A DNA stretch of 64,000 nt, from the NCBI GenBank assembly GCA_903907995.1, contig CAIVQH010000031.1, positions 186,001-250,000 of the forward strand, given 5' to 3'. Below the pieces are notes generated by a model that saw only the letters and a program-made list of their open reading frames with translations, was not told the DNA's origin and did no database searches. Shown one piece after another: positions 28,021-36,859 of this stretch. Position 1 is the stretch's first letter, and each line of letters begins with the position of its first letter. The position numbers were made by a program, and so were the translations under genes. This stretch comes from an uncultured Verrucomicrobiota bacterium. GTDB lineage: Bacteria; Verrucomicrobiota; Verrucomicrobiia; Limisphaerales; UBA9464.

Positions 28021-29052
28021 GTGGTTTTCTCCCGGGCCGTGAACTGCTTTGTCACCGGCGCCTCCGGCTTCATCGGGGCCAACCTCGTGCATGAACTCGT
28101 CGGGCGCGGCCACCGGGTGCGCGCGCTGCTGCGGCCCGGGGCAGATGTGCGCGGCCTCACCGGCGTGGCGTACGAGCGGGTCGGCGGCGACATCACCGAC
28201 AAGTCGGACGAGCTCGCGCGGCTCATGGAGGGCTGCGACTGGTGCTTCCACGTGGCGGCCAGCTACGCGCTGTGGCTGGAGGATTACGAGCCGATGTTCC
28301 GCGCGAACGTCCTGGGTACGCAGAAGGTGATCCGCGCCGCGTTCAAGGCCGGCTGCGCCCGCATCGTGTACACGAGCACCGTCGGCTGCATCGGCCTGCC
28401 GCGCGAGGTGCGCGGCGACCGGCTGATCCCCACCGACGAAAAGGCGACGGTGTCGGAGGCGCAGATGACGAACCCCTACAAGCTCTCGAAGTGGCAGGCC
28501 GAGGTCGCCGCGCGCGAGCTCGCCCAGCAGGGCGCGCCCGTCGTGATCGTGAACCCGAGCGCGCCCATCGGGCCGCGTGACGTGAAGCCGACGCCCACGG
28601 GGCAGCTTGTCGTGGATTTTCTCAACCGCGCCATGCCCGCGTACCTCGATACCGGGCTGAACTTCGTGCACGTGCGCGACGTGGCGGTCGGGCACATCCT
28701 GGCGGCGGAAAAGGGCCGCCTGGGCGAGCGCTACATCCTCGGGAATGCCGAGGGCAACTGGACGATGCAGCACGCCCTGCAGGAGCTGGCGGCCCTCACC
28801 GGTGTGCCCGCACCGACGATGCGCGTGCCCTACCAGGTGGCGCTCGCCGCCGCGCACCTGAACGAGCTGCTCTCCCGCATCACACGGCGGCCGCCCAAGG
28901 CTCCGGTCGCGGGCGTGCGCATGGCGAAGCACAAGATGTGGTTCGACCCCGCGAAGGCGATCCGGGAACTCGGCCTGCCCCAGACCCCGCCGACCCAGGC
29001 GCTCACGGACGCGGTGGCGTGGTTCCGCGCGCATGGGTACGTGAAGCGCTGA
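28021..29052 (+). CDS. hpnA: Hopanoid-associated sugar epimerase-like protein (extended SDR)
   Basis: About 337-343 residues; GTG starts at 28021 or 28039 are both possible, the latter giving MNCFVTGASGFIGANL, the usual family start. Rossmann motif TGASGFIG, catalytic YKLSK (Tyr-x-x-x-Lys), and the family blocks NPSAPIGPRDVKPTPTG, MPAYLDTGLNFVHVRDVA and GVRMAKHKMWFD all match HpnA. The enzyme is a cytoplasmic NAD(P)-dependent nucleotide-sugar epimerase or reductase found in hopanoid clusters, but here no squalene-hopene cyclase or other hpn gene is adjacent, so the biosynthetic link is only inferred from similarity. Dihydroflavonol reductase-like annotation is the alternative. Confidence 0.82.
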   Translation: MVFSRAVNCFVTGASGFIGANLVHELVGRGHRVRALLRPGADVRGLTGVAYERVGGDITDKSDELARLMEGCDWCFHVAASYALWLEDYEPMFRANVLGTQKVIRAAFKAGCARIVYTSTVGCIGLPREVRGDRLIPTDEKATVSEAQMTNPYKLSKWQAEVAARELAQQGAPVVIVNPSAPIGPRDVKPTPTGQLVVDFLNRAMPAYLDTGLNFVHVRDVAVGHILAAEKGRLGERYILGNAEGNWTMQHALQELAALTGVPAPTMRVPYQVALAAAHLNELLSRITRRPPKAPVAGVRMAKHKMWFDPAKAIRELGLPQTPPTQALTDAVAWFRAHGYVKR

Positions 29053-29063
29053 GGCTGCTCCCT

Positions 29064-29432
29064 TCAGTCAAAAGAGACAGAAGTGACATACCACACGCCG
29101 TTCGAATTTGCCCACTCGACCATGTCGCCGATGGGAAAGCCGCGCTGTCCTTTGCCATGGGGCCAAAACGTGGCGGATGAACCCAGGACCAAAATCGGTC
29201 CCGCAACGTTCGTGGTTTGCCAGGGGGCCTTCACCACGGCATCGAGGTAACTGGGGGAGATTCTGCCCACCACGATGCCTTGGATGGCGTTGGTGTCACC
29301 CTTTTGCATGGCGGTGATCAGGAGCCCGTAGCGCTCCCGAATACGCTGGCCCTGCCGGTGGTTGTCCACCAGAAGTGCCATCACAATCACGGCCCCCAGC
29401 ACCGCCACGATCAGCATCAGTTTCCGAGCCAT
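29064..29432 (-). CDS. Small membrane-anchored protein of unknown function
   Basis: 122 residues from the ATG at 29432: MARKLMLIVAVLGAVIVMALLV is a single N-terminal helix; the rest is an outward soluble domain of about 95 residues (RYGLLITAMQKGDTNAIQGIV, SYLDAVVKAPWQTTNVAGP, GDMVEWANSNGVWYVTS). The AMQKGDTNAI block resembles the opening of DUF4878/NTF2-like lipocalin-type domains, but this is a weak resemblance. It converges with the epimerase gene, 11 nt apart. Confidence 0.55.
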   Translation of the reverse strand: MARKLMLIVAVLGAVIVMALLVDNHRQGQRIRERYGLLITAMQKGDTNAIQGIVVGRISPSYLDAVVKAPWQTTNVAGPILVLGSSATFWPHGKGQRGFPIGDMVEWANSNGVWYVTSVSFD

Positions 29433-29687
29433 GGCCAGTTTTCCAAAAGCCTTCCGCAGATCGTCAGCCACCCAGCAAGGGCGGACGGATGGCCAGTTCG
29501 GCATCCCTTGACGAAGCGGTTCTCCAGGTCACGGAACTGGGAGTCCGGCGGCGTGAAAATGTTCAACCCTCATGGTCGGACCTTGCGTAGCAGCCGAAGC
29601 TGGAAAGGCTTTCCAAACGGCAGGTGAAACTCCTGACCCGACAGAAAATCGCCGCCCTCTGCGCCTTTCGTCCCGCGAATCGCCCGA

Positions 29688-31436
29688 TCAAACCGGCGCC
29701 ACCACCGGAACCGCGCCGGTCCGGTGGCGATTCAGCAACCATTCGTGGAGCCGTTCAAAATTGGCGGGTTTGCTCATGAACTGGTCAAAGCCGGCCGCCT
29801 TGGCGTGCGCGTGATCGAGGTCGCTCGTGTAGCCGCTCAGGGCCACGAGGAAAACGTCGGCCAGGTGCGGCGTCGTCCGCAGCCGGCGGCCCACCTCGAA
29901 TCCGTCCATGCCCGGCAGGCCGATGTCCAGCAGGACCACCTCGGGGATGAATTCCTTCGCCATGGCGAGGGCGTCGGGGCCGGTCAAAGCCACCCGGGTG
30001 TCATGGCCGCGGTGCCGCAACAGCATGGCGAGGCTCTGGGCGGAAAGACGGTGGTCTTCCACGATGAGTATCCGGTGCGCGGTCGGGCCGCCATGCTGAA
30101 CCGGCGGCGTCACCGGCAGCGCCGGGGCTTCGCGGAGGATGGGCAGCCGGAGGATGAATTCGGCGCCCTTGCCGGCGCCGTCACTGCGCGCCTCGATGGT
30201 GCCACCATGAAGCTTCACCAGCCGTTGCACGAGGGCCAGGCCGATCCCGAGTCCGCCGTGGGCGCGGTCCAGCGCGCGGCTGCCCTGCACGAAGAGATCG
30301 AAAATGTGCGGCAGCAGCTCGGGCGTGATGCCGATCCCGTCGTCCCGCACGCGGATGGCCACCCTCGGCCGTTCGGCCCCGTCGCCCTCATCGGCCCGTT
30401 CGGCACTGAGCCAGATATGGCTGTGCTCGCCGCTGTATTTGCAGGCGTTGCCCAGCAGGTTGACCAGGACCTGTTCGAGCCGGGTCGCGTCGGCATGGAG
30501 AAAGACCGGCTCGGCCGGCAGCGAAAGCGTGAGCACCTGGTGGGGCCGGGTGAGGCTGTGACGCGCGAGATCCGCCGTCGCGGTCAGGAGGGGGGCGAGG
30601 GCCACCGGCTGGCGCCGCAACTCGATCTTTCCCTCGGTGATCCGCGCGACATCAAGCAGGTCATCGATGATCCGCGTCATGTTTCCGATCTGCCGGCGCA
30701 GGATGTCCTGGGCCTGCGCGCGCTCCTCGACGGTCGCATCCGCAGTCATCAGCATTTCCGCGGCGTTGTGCAGGGGCGCTAGCGGGTTGCGCAGCTCGTG
30801 GGCGAGCATGGCGAGAAACTCGTCCTTGTTGCGGTCGGCCCTGGCCAGCTCGTTGGCGCGCGCGCGCAGCGCGTCCTCGAGCCGCCGGCGCTCGGTGATG
30901 TCGCGGATGGTCGCCAGCATGCCGATGGGCGTGCCGGCCCCGTCATGCAGGCGGGTCATCGCGGACTCGACGTGGATCTTTTCCCCGTTGCGTTTGCGAT
31001 GGATGCATTCCCCCCGCCAGCGGCCCGTGTCCCGCAACGCCGCGACGGAGGCGGCCTCGTCGGCCGGTTTGGACCACTGGCCCGTCCAGAGCTCCCCCAG
31101 GTTGCGGCCCAGCGCCTCGGAGGCGGTGACACCATACTGCCGTTCGGCGGCGAGGTTGAGGTAGGTGACATTCTGGTCATTATCCACCGCGACGACGGCG
31201 TCGCTGATCTGCGCCAGGATGTCGCCGCGGAACTGGTTGGAACCGGCCTCGGTGCCCTGCAGGGTGAAGATCTGGGCGCCGGACAGGCTGTCCACCACGA
31301 ACGCATCCACCTCGCCGCTGCGGATGGCGCGCAGGGTTTCCTCGGCCTCTTCCAGTCGCGCGCGCAGCTCCGCGTTGGCCGCCAGGAGCTGCACCAGGGT
31401 GAAATCCCCGCCGGGGGTCTGACCGGGGCCGTTCAT
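29688..31436 (-). CDS. PAS sensor kinase with C-terminal receiver, last gene of the Kai operon
   Basis: 582 residues. A short N-terminal coiled coil (about 15-40), a helical segment EVDAFVVDSLSGAQIFTLQG, a PAS domain (about 72-185, ending RDITERRRLE), HisKA with DEFLAMLAHELRNPLAPLH (His213), ATPase motifs NLLGNACKYS, DDGIGI and GLGIGLALVQ, and a receiver (about 455-575) with the acceptor Asp in LLDIGLPGMDGFEVG. No membrane helices. Its ATG overlaps the stop of the second kaiB by 4 nt, which ties it tightly to the Kai genes. Given that cyanobacterial Kai output runs through SasA/CikA kinases, it is a candidate output or input kinase here. Confidence 0.88.
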   Translation of the reverse strand: MNGPGQTPGGDFTLVQLLAANAELRARLEEAEETLRAIRSGEVDAFVVDSLSGAQIFTLQGTEAGSNQFRGDILAQISDAVVAVDNDQNVTYLNLAAERQYGVTASEALGRNLGELWTGQWSKPADEAASVAALRDTGRWRGECIHRKRNGEKIHVESAMTRLHDGAGTPIGMLATIRDITERRRLEDALRARANELARADRNKDEFLAMLAHELRNPLAPLHNAAEMLMTADATVEERAQAQDILRRQIGNMTRIIDDLLDVARITEGKIELRRQPVALAPLLTATADLARHSLTRPHQVLTLSLPAEPVFLHADATRLEQVLVNLLGNACKYSGEHSHIWLSAERADEGDGAERPRVAIRVRDDGIGITPELLPHIFDLFVQGSRALDRAHGGLGIGLALVQRLVKLHGGTIEARSDGAGKGAEFILRLPILREAPALPVTPPVQHGGPTAHRILIVEDHRLSAQSLAMLLRHRGHDTRVALTGPDALAMAKEFIPEVVLLDIGLPGMDGFEVGRRLRTTPHLADVFLVALSGYTSDLDHAHAKAAGFDQFMSKPANFERLHEWLLNRHRTGAVPVVAPV

Positions 31437-31744
31437 GCGACCGGCTTGGGCGCCTGTTCCTTCCGCACATCCAGGCCCACGAGGATGCGTTCGGATTGGG
31501 ACATGTCGCCGATGAAACGGCGCAGCGGCTCGGGCAGCAGTTTGATCAGGGTGGGCGCGGCCACGATCTGCTCGGCGATGGCGAGCCGGGGATTTCGGGA
31601 CACGTCCACGATCTCGAGCTCATAGCGGCCCGCCAGGTTTTCCTCACAGATTTTGCGTATGTTCACGATGGCGCGGTTGGAGAGCGGGGAGTGGCCGGTG
31701 ACAAAGAGGCGCAGGACGTAATGGTCGGGGTCGTTTTTTTTCAT
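31433..31744 (-). CDS. kaiB: KaiB-family protein, second copy
   Basis: 103 residues starting at the ATG at 31744. The thioredoxin-like KaiB pattern is clear: YVLRLFVTGHSPLSNRAIVNI, ICEENLAGRYELEIVDV, QIVAAPTLIKLLPEPLRRFIGD and ERILVGLDV. It lies 3 nt after the first kaiB and overlaps the kinase gene by 4 nt. The two KaiB proteins are clearly related but diverged, so they are not a recent duplication and may act on different partners. Confidence 0.9.
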   Translation of the reverse strand: MKKNDPDHYVLRLFVTGHSPLSNRAIVNIRKICEENLAGRYELEIVDVSRNPRLAIAEQIVAAPTLIKLLPEPLRRFIGDMSQSERILVGLDVRKEQAPKPVA

Positions 31745-31747
31745 CAA

Positions 31748-32056
31748 TCAGTCTTTCGTCGGCCGCACATCGAGGCCGACGAGCACCCGCTCCTCGTCCG
31801 AAAGGTCGCCAATTATTTTTTTGATCGGCTCCGGCAGACGCCGCACGAGCGTGGGCACGGCGAGAATCTGGTCACCGGCGGCAAGCTGCGGGGTCTGCAT
31901 CAGGTCGATGACCTCGATGCGATACTGCCCGGCCAGGTGCGTCTCGCAGATCTGCTGCAGGTTCGCCAGCGCCGCGCGGGACTTGGCGGTCTGGCCGGCG
32001 ACATAGAGCCGCAAATCAAACTTAGGCGCTTTGACGGAGCGGATGGCAGTGCTCAT
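31748..32056 (-). CDS. kaiB: KaiB-family protein, first copy
   Basis: 102 residues. KaiB landmarks: [58 protein letters not shown] and RVLVGLDV. The 15-residue N-terminal extension before the first strand is lacking in cyanobacterial KaiB. It is 14 nt downstream of kaiC and 3 nt upstream of the second kaiB. In the family, KaiB binds the KaiC ring after a fold switch; whether these switch is unknown. Confidence 0.9.
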   Translation of the reverse strand: MSTAIRSVKAPKFDLRLYVAGQTAKSRAALANLQQICETHLAGQYRIEVIDLMQTPQLAAGDQILAVPTLVRRLPEPIKKIIGDLSDEERVLVGLDVRPTKD

Positions 32057-32070
32057 AGCGTTGTGTGGTT

Positions 32071-33798
32071 TCAGGCCTGGTTCGATTTGGCGCCCCCGCG
32101 CAGGGCGGCCATGGTCCGGGCATTTTTCCGCGCGTTCCGATCCTGCAGCAGATCGTCCGCGATCATGAGCTCGAGTTCCGCCGCCTCGCCGTCGGCCTTT
32201 GCCCTGAGCATGGCGATCTGCGCCTCGATGGCCTTGAGCCGGACGGCCAGCCGCCGCTTCTTTCGCTCGTGATCCTGCCCGCGCAGTTCGCCGACGGCCT
32301 TTTCGCGCGCCTGCTGCAGGGTGCGCGCGCTGCCGGTGAGCACGCGATCGCCGTCGATGTAAACGTCCACAAGCTCAATCCCGGCATGGCTGACGACGAA
32401 CTCGCGCACCTGGTTTGAGTGGGGCATGCCCCGGGACTTCAGCACGAAGAGGGTGCGGGTGCGCTCGCCGTTCCGCTCGTTGTTCCGCAGCAGCAGCCAG
32501 GTATCCATGAGCGAGGAAACGCCGACCTGCGAATCCTCCGGCGCCGTGGCCGCGCTGCCGCCCGTGGTCAGGCTGGTGAAGATCGCGGTGATCTGGTCCT
32601 TCTTCAGGTAGTCGATGAGGCGCATCAGCGTCGGCTTTACCTCCGCGTCATCGTGCTCCAGCGTGAGGTTGCTGATCGGGTCCACCGCGACCACCGAGGG
32701 GCGGAAGGCGCGCACCATGTCATGCATGCGGACGAGATGCTGCTCCAGCCCCTGCAAGGTCGGCCGGGAGGCATGGATCCTGAGCAGCCCCCGCTTCAGC
32801 CAGGGCTCGAAATGGATCCCGATGGACCGCATGTTGCGCACGATCTGGGCGGACGATTCCTCGTAGGCGAAGAGCAGCACCCGCTCCCCGCGCCGGCACG
32901 CCGCCTCGACGAATTTCGCGGCGAGGCTGCTCTTGCCCGTGCCCGGCGAACCGGAGACGAGGATGCTGCTGCCGCGGAAAACACCGCGCCCGCAGAGCAT
33001 CTCGTCGAGTTGGGGGATGCCCGTGGATACGCGCTCGGCGGAGGCGCGGTGATCGAGCTGCAGAGACGTGATCGGCAGCACGGACACGCCGTGCTCGCCA
33101 ATGAGGAAGGGATACTCGTTCGTGCCGTGGGCGGTGCCGCGATACTTCAGCACCCGCAGGCGCCGCGTCGAGATCTCCCCGACGACCCGGTGGTCCAGCA
33201 CGATCACGCAATCCGCCACGTACTCCTCCAGCCCGTAGCGCGTCAGCGACGACTCGCCCTTTTCTCCGGTGATGAGCGCCGTGACGCCGCGGTCCTTCAG
33301 CCAGCGGAACAGGCGGCGCAGCTCGGCGCGAAGGATCGCGTGATTGGGCAGGCCGGAGAAGAGCGCCTCCAGCGTGTCGAGCACCACCCGTTTCGCCCCG
33401 ATGGAATCAATCGCATGGCCGAGGCGGATGAACAGGCCCTCGAGGTCGTAATCGCCCGTCTCCTCAAACTCGCTGCGATCAATATGGACATGGTCGAGGA
33501 CGATCTTCTTCTGCCGGGCCAGCCGGTCCAGGTCGAAGCCCAATGAACGCACGTTGGCCGTGAGCTCCGCGGCATTTTCCTCGAACATCACGAACACGCC
33601 CGGCTCGCCGAACTGGGTCGCCCCGTGCACGAGAAATTCCATCGCGAGCATCGTCTTCCCGCACCCGGCGCTCCCGCAGACGAGCGTGGGGCGGCCAACG
33701 GGCAGCCCACCGCCGGTGATTTCATCCAGGCCCTGGATTCCGGTGGGCGCCTTGGGAAGCGCGGCGGTTTTCCGATTGGTGGCTCTTGGGGATATCAT
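32071..33798 (-). CDS. kaiC: KaiC-family ATPase
   Basis: 575 residues with two RecA-like domains. CI: Walker A GSAGCGKT (42-49), catalytic Glu73-Glu74 (MFEEN), Walker B Asp141. [11 protein letters not shown] (283-290), Glu313-Glu314 (AYEES), Asp373. At the position of the Ser431/Thr432 phosphosites of Synechococcus KaiC I read Ser428-Ser429 (VGVSSLMDT), by eye alignment. The C-terminal about 80 residues form a basic coiled coil (REKAVGEL...[10 protein letters not shown]) instead of the KaiA-binding tail, which fits the absence of kaiA. First gene of kaiC-kaiB-kaiB-kinase. Non-cyanobacterial KaiBC sets are linked to stress tolerance or timekeeping in some bacteria; the role here is open. Confidence 0.92.
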   Translation of the reverse strand: MISPRATNRKTAALPKAPTGIQGLDEITGGGLPVGRPTLVCGSAGCGKTMLAMEFLVHGATQFGEPGVFVMFEENAAELTANVRSLGFDLDRLARQKKIVLDHVHIDRSEFEETGDYDLEGLFIRLGHAIDSIGAKRVVLDTLEALFSGLPNHAILRAELRRLFRWLKDRGVTALITGEKGESSLTRYGLEEYVADCVIVLDHRVVGEISTRRLRVLKYRGTAHGTNEYPFLIGEHGVSVLPITSLQLDHRASAERVSTGIPQLDEMLCGRGVFRGSSILVSGSPGTGKSSLAAKFVEAACRRGERVLLFAYEESSAQIVRNMRSIGIHFEPWLKRGLLRIHASRPTLQGLEQHLVRMHDMVRAFRPSVVAVDPISNLTLEHDDAEVKPTLMRLIDYLKKDQITAIFTSLTTGGSAATAPEDSQVGVSSLMDTWLLLRNNERNGERTRTLFVLKSRGMPHSNQVREFVVSHAGIELVDVYIDGDRVLTGSARTLQQAREKAVGELRGQDHERKKRRLAVRLKAIEAQIAMLRAKADGEAAELELMIADDLLQDRNARKNARTMAALRGGAKSNQA

Positions 33799-34225
33799 AA
33801 CGTCAGATAACAGACGGAAATTTGCAGCTCATTGCCTCCGGCCATCTGCAAGTTGCAAGCCATGCACGCGGCCATACGGAGGGCACGAGTTTCCTCAACG
33901 GCGGTTCAAAGCAGGATTGCGGCGTCAGTTAGCGGTCCTGATTCTGCCCTGCCATTTCGTGCCCCGCTTCGCCACCACCCAAAACAAGCGCTTAATCAAC
34001 GGCCTCCAAATCGCCGCTGCTTCGCCCCAAATTTTTGGAAAATGCAAACGTGATGCATTTTGCAACAATCTCCACCGCTGCTCTGGTGGCGATTGGGATA
34101 ACTCCATTCCTGGGGCCTCCTTTGCCGAAGATACCTTGGGGCGTTTCGAGCGGGTTGGCGAACTACCGCCCGCCGCGGCGCTTGACGCCGCTGCACGCAG
34201 CCCTTTACTTCAGCTACGTTCACAT
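33799..34225. other. Divergent intergenic region, kaiC / fmdB-like gene
   Basis: 427 nt that must hold the promoters of the Kai operon and of the zinc-ribbon gene. No consensus promoter, hairpin or repeat was convincing. The stretch around 34030-34075 is relatively AT-rich. Confidence 0.4.
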
Positions 34226-34555
34226 ATGCCAACTTACGCCTACAGCTGTGAGAAATGCGGTCACGAGTTCGAATGCACGCAGTCCATGAAGGATGCGGCC
34301 CTCACCACCTGCCCCAAAGAGGTCTGCCCCAAGGCGCGCTGGGGCAAGGGCAAGGTGAAGCGGGGCGTCGGCGGTGGCGCGGGGCTGATTTTCAAGGGCA
34401 GCGGCTTCTACCTGACCGACTACCGCAGCGAGAGCTACAAGTCGGGTGCCAAAAAAGATTCCGGCTCGGCCAGCACCAGTTCTTCCACTCCGGCCAAGAC
34501 CGAGAGCAAGCCCGCTACACCGGCCGCGCCGGCGGCACCCGCCAAGAAGGACTGA
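34226..34555 (+). CDS. FmdB-family zinc-ribbon protein
   Basis: 109 residues. MPTYAYSCEKCGHEFECTQS is the FmdB start, with the first Cys pair (CEKC) and a second pair around TTCPKEVC, giving a C4 ribbon. FKGSGFYLTDY is the other family signature. A low-complexity Ser/Thr/Lys/Ala-rich tail (about 75-109) follows. The ATG at 34226 is fixed by the family start. FmdB proteins are small putative regulators of unknown mechanism. It is followed 25 nt later by the secreted zincin-like gene. Confidence 0.88.
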   Translation: MPTYAYSCEKCGHEFECTQSMKDAALTTCPKEVCPKARWGKGKVKRGVGGGAGLIFKGSGFYLTDYRSESYKSGAKKDSGSASTSSSTPAKTESKPATPAAPAAPAKKD

Positions 34556-34580
34556 AGCTCTTCACTCCCTTCCCCCACCC

Positions 34581-35930
34581 ATGAAACCCGCCCTGCTCCG
34601 CCCCACCCCGTCAGCGGCATGGCGTTGGAGGCTGGCCGTGGTGGTCGCCTTGGCCGCGAGCCTGCTGGCCCGGGCCATTACCAGCCCCCTGCCGCCGCAG
34701 GCGGTCACGGCCACGAGCCGGAGCGGCCAGTTCATCGTCCACGGTCGCGATTCCGTGCCGCCGGCTTCCGGGGGCGCCCTCCGGCCTGTCGGCGACGATG
34801 AGCAGATCTCGCTGCGGCCCGAGGTCCTGATCGTCATGTGCGACCGGATTCGTGAACTGGTCCAGCAACGCCTCGGCGCGGATGACCATGGGGGATCTCG
34901 GATTCATCTGTACCTGCGCCGCCGCCACGCGGTGGAAGGCCGGCTCAACATCGTCCCGCAGACGATCCGCGAGGGCTGGCAATACCACCTGGAACTGCCG
35001 GACAACGTCGAGTGGCCCCGGCTGGTGCGGGCGCTGATCGAGGTGGTGCTGCTGGATCAGGTGAACCGGGGCAACACCAGCGACCATTGCGTGCTGCCGC
35101 CGTTCTGGCTGACGGAGGGACTTACCGAGCTGCTGATGAATGAATTTGGCCGAGATCTCGTGCTGGAATCGCAAACCACGCTGAACCGCAGCGCGCGCCG
35201 GCCCGATCCGCTCGCCCCCGTGCGCGCCGTGCTCGCGGGGCGCAACCCCCTTGACTTCTCCGACCTCGGCCTTGTGAGCCTCGAACAGCTCACCGACCCC
35301 GGCCGCTTCGCCTATTTCCGCGCCAGCGCCGCCCTGCTGGTGGCCGAGCTGCTGCAGGACCGCCCGGGCAAGGCCCTGGTGCGCGCCTTCCTCCAGCAGA
35401 TGCCGCAGCACCTGAACTGGCAGACCGCGTTTCTCCGCGCCAGCAACGGGCGCTTCAGGACGCTGCTGGATGTGGAAAAGTGGTGGGCCGTGAGCGCGGC
35501 CAACGTGCTCAGCCGCGACCCCGGCCTGCTCTGGCCACGGGCGCAGGTGCTCGCCGAGCTGCGCCTGATCCTCACGGAAACCGCCGACGTGCGTTCCACG
35601 ACCAACACCCCTTCAACCCGGCGGACCGTGGCCTTGTCCGAGGTGGTGCGCACCTGGGAATTCGAGGCGCAGCGCGACGTGCTCCGGCGGAAGGCGAACC
35701 AGCTCCAGCTCCTGAGCATGCACACGCCGCGTGACGTCCTGCCGCTGGTGTCGGAATGCTACCGCACTCTCGACAGCTATCTGGACACGCGCAGCGGCGG
35801 CGGCCGAGACGGCGACGGGCGCATGGACTTCGCGCTGCGGGCCAAGCTGCTCGGCAAATCCACGGCGCAGAAGCTCGATGAGCTCGACCGCCAGGTGACG
35901 GCGAAGGCGGGTGAGCAGGTGAGTAAGTGA
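34581..35930 (+). CDS. Secreted protein resembling a degenerate MA-type zincin
   Basis: 449 residues from the ATG at 34581; signal segment AWRWRLAVVVALAASLLARA. The region around residues 135-195 (RLVRALIEVVLLDQVNRGN... then LPPFWLTEGLTELLMNE) has the layout of peptidase-MA-like zincins, where HExxH is followed by a P-x-W-L-x-E-G-x-x-E motif. Here the expected HExxH reads IEVVL, so the zinc-binding histidines are missing and catalysis is unlikely. The C-terminal third is helical and charged. Function unknown. Confidence 0.6.
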   Translation: MKPALLRPTPSAAWRWRLAVVVALAASLLARAITSPLPPQAVTATSRSGQFIVHGRDSVPPASGGALRPVGDDEQISLRPEVLIVMCDRIRELVQQRLGADDHGGSRIHLYLRRRHAVEGRLNIVPQTIREGWQYHLELPDNVEWPRLVRALIEVVLLDQVNRGNTSDHCVLPPFWLTEGLTELLMNEFGRDLVLESQTTLNRSARRPDPLAPVRAVLAGRNPLDFSDLGLVSLEQLTDPGRFAYFRASAALLVAELLQDRPGKALVRAFLQQMPQHLNWQTAFLRASNGRFRTLLDVEKWWAVSAANVLSRDPGLLWPRAQVLAELRLILTETADVRSTTNTPSTRRTVALSEVVRTWEFEAQRDVLRRKANQLQLLSMHTPRDVLPLVSECYRTLDSYLDTRSGGGRDGDGRMDFALRAKLLGKSTAQKLDELDRQVTAKAGEQVSK

Positions 35931-35994
35931 GCAGCGGATCGCCCGGGCCGGCAGTGCGTCAGTTCGGATGCACGAACCGACTTCCGGTGAGGAA

Positions 35995-36013
35995 GGCGCG
36001 CTGCGCCGTCCCC
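35995..36013. repeat. Partial copy of the palindromic element arm
   Basis: Nineteen nt here match the left arm of the element at 7164-7292 with one difference. They lie just past the stop of the permease-prefix/CcsA-like gene. No second arm is seen. Confidence 0.4.
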
Positions 36014-36016
36014 GAG

Positions 36017-36859
36017 TCAAGATTCCCTGGCTTCGCGGACCGGAGTCATTCCCATCGCCAGAAAAACGAGGTGGATTCCCAGCAAAACCGCCAAGAGCCA
36101 GGCAGTTTCAAACCCATAGGTGCCCAGGCGCCGGTGGTTGTCCCACAGGATGCCCCCAAACCAGGCGAGGGTGACGACCGTGCTTCCGCCAATCCCGAGC
36201 AGCATCACCGTCTGGTCGCGCAACCGGCCATTCCGTTGCCTCACCACCAGGGCAAGGAGCCAGGCGGACGCTCCTAGACCGCCGAGTTCCTTGGGGTCCC
36301 AGTCCCAGTAGCGGCCCAAGTTTTGCCGGCTCCAGAACATGCCCAGGAGCAATCCCGCGATCACCAGACCAGCGGCCAGCGGTCCAAACCGATGGACGGC
36401 GCGGTTCAATGATTGCCGACGGGTCCGCGACAACCGGCCAGAGCGCCCCCAGGCGACATGGAGAATTCCAAAACCACCCAGCAGCATCGCCCCGCCGTAC
36501 CCGGCGGTGACACTCAGGATATGCGCGCCCAACAGGAGCCCCAGCCGGCCAGTCAGCAGGCCCCGCATCAGCCCGCCGGCGACCAGCAGGGTGGCTGCGA
36601 GCCAGAGGGCCCAGCCGATCTTCACCGGCCAGATATGGCCGACGCGGATCTTGTTGAACTCCGTGGACACGGAGTGCGGGCTGCCCAGACGGGCAACGGC
36701 CTGCTCAAACGCCACGGCTTCCGATGCTCCGGCCGACGTCAGGGCGCCGATCTCCTCCCGCAAATGACTTTCCAGTTCATCCAAGCGCGGGCCGCTTTTG
36801 AGACCGGCGGCCCGCATCTGCCGCCGCCATTCGATGATGGAGGATTCGAGGTCAGACAT
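36017..36859 (-). CDS. Permease-prefix domain fused to a CcsA/ResC-like membrane domain
   Basis: 280 residues. Residues 1-75 (SSIIEWRRQMRAAGL..., LDELESHLREEI, AVARLGSP) match the helical permease prefix domain usually found in front of ABC permeases controlled by PadR. The rest has about six helices, but not of a permease: GAHILSVTAGYGGAMLLGG (His113) resembles the LHV...Y segment of cytochrome c assembly proteins, and GRYWDWDPKELGG (residues 182-194) is close to their WWD signature (WxSWDPKE). A TYGF motif follows near 247. It overlaps the upstream PadR gene by 8 nt. A haem-handling or haem-sensing membrane protein under PadR control is the inference; a classical heme lyase is not proven, since its other conserved histidines are only partly present. 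Confidence 0.7.
   Translation of the reverse strand: MSDLESSIIEWRRQMRAAGLKSGPRLDELESHLREEIGALTSAGASEAVAFEQAVARLGSPHSVSTEFNKIRVGHIWPVKIGWALWLAATLLVAGGLMRGLLTGRLGLLLGAHILSVTAGYGGAMLLGGFGILHVAWGRSGRLSRTRRQSLNRAVHRFGPLAAGLVIAGLLLGMFWSRQNLGRYWDWDPKELGGLGASAWLLALVVRQRNGRLRDQTVMLLGIGGSTVVTLAWFGGILWDNHRRLGTYGFETAWLLAVLLGIHLVFLAMGMTPVREARES

Noticed and set aside
29688..33798. A complete cyanobacterial-type circadian oscillator
   Set aside because: There is no kaiA, and the KaiC tail that KaiA binds is replaced; only the KaiBC core plus a kinase can be claimed.
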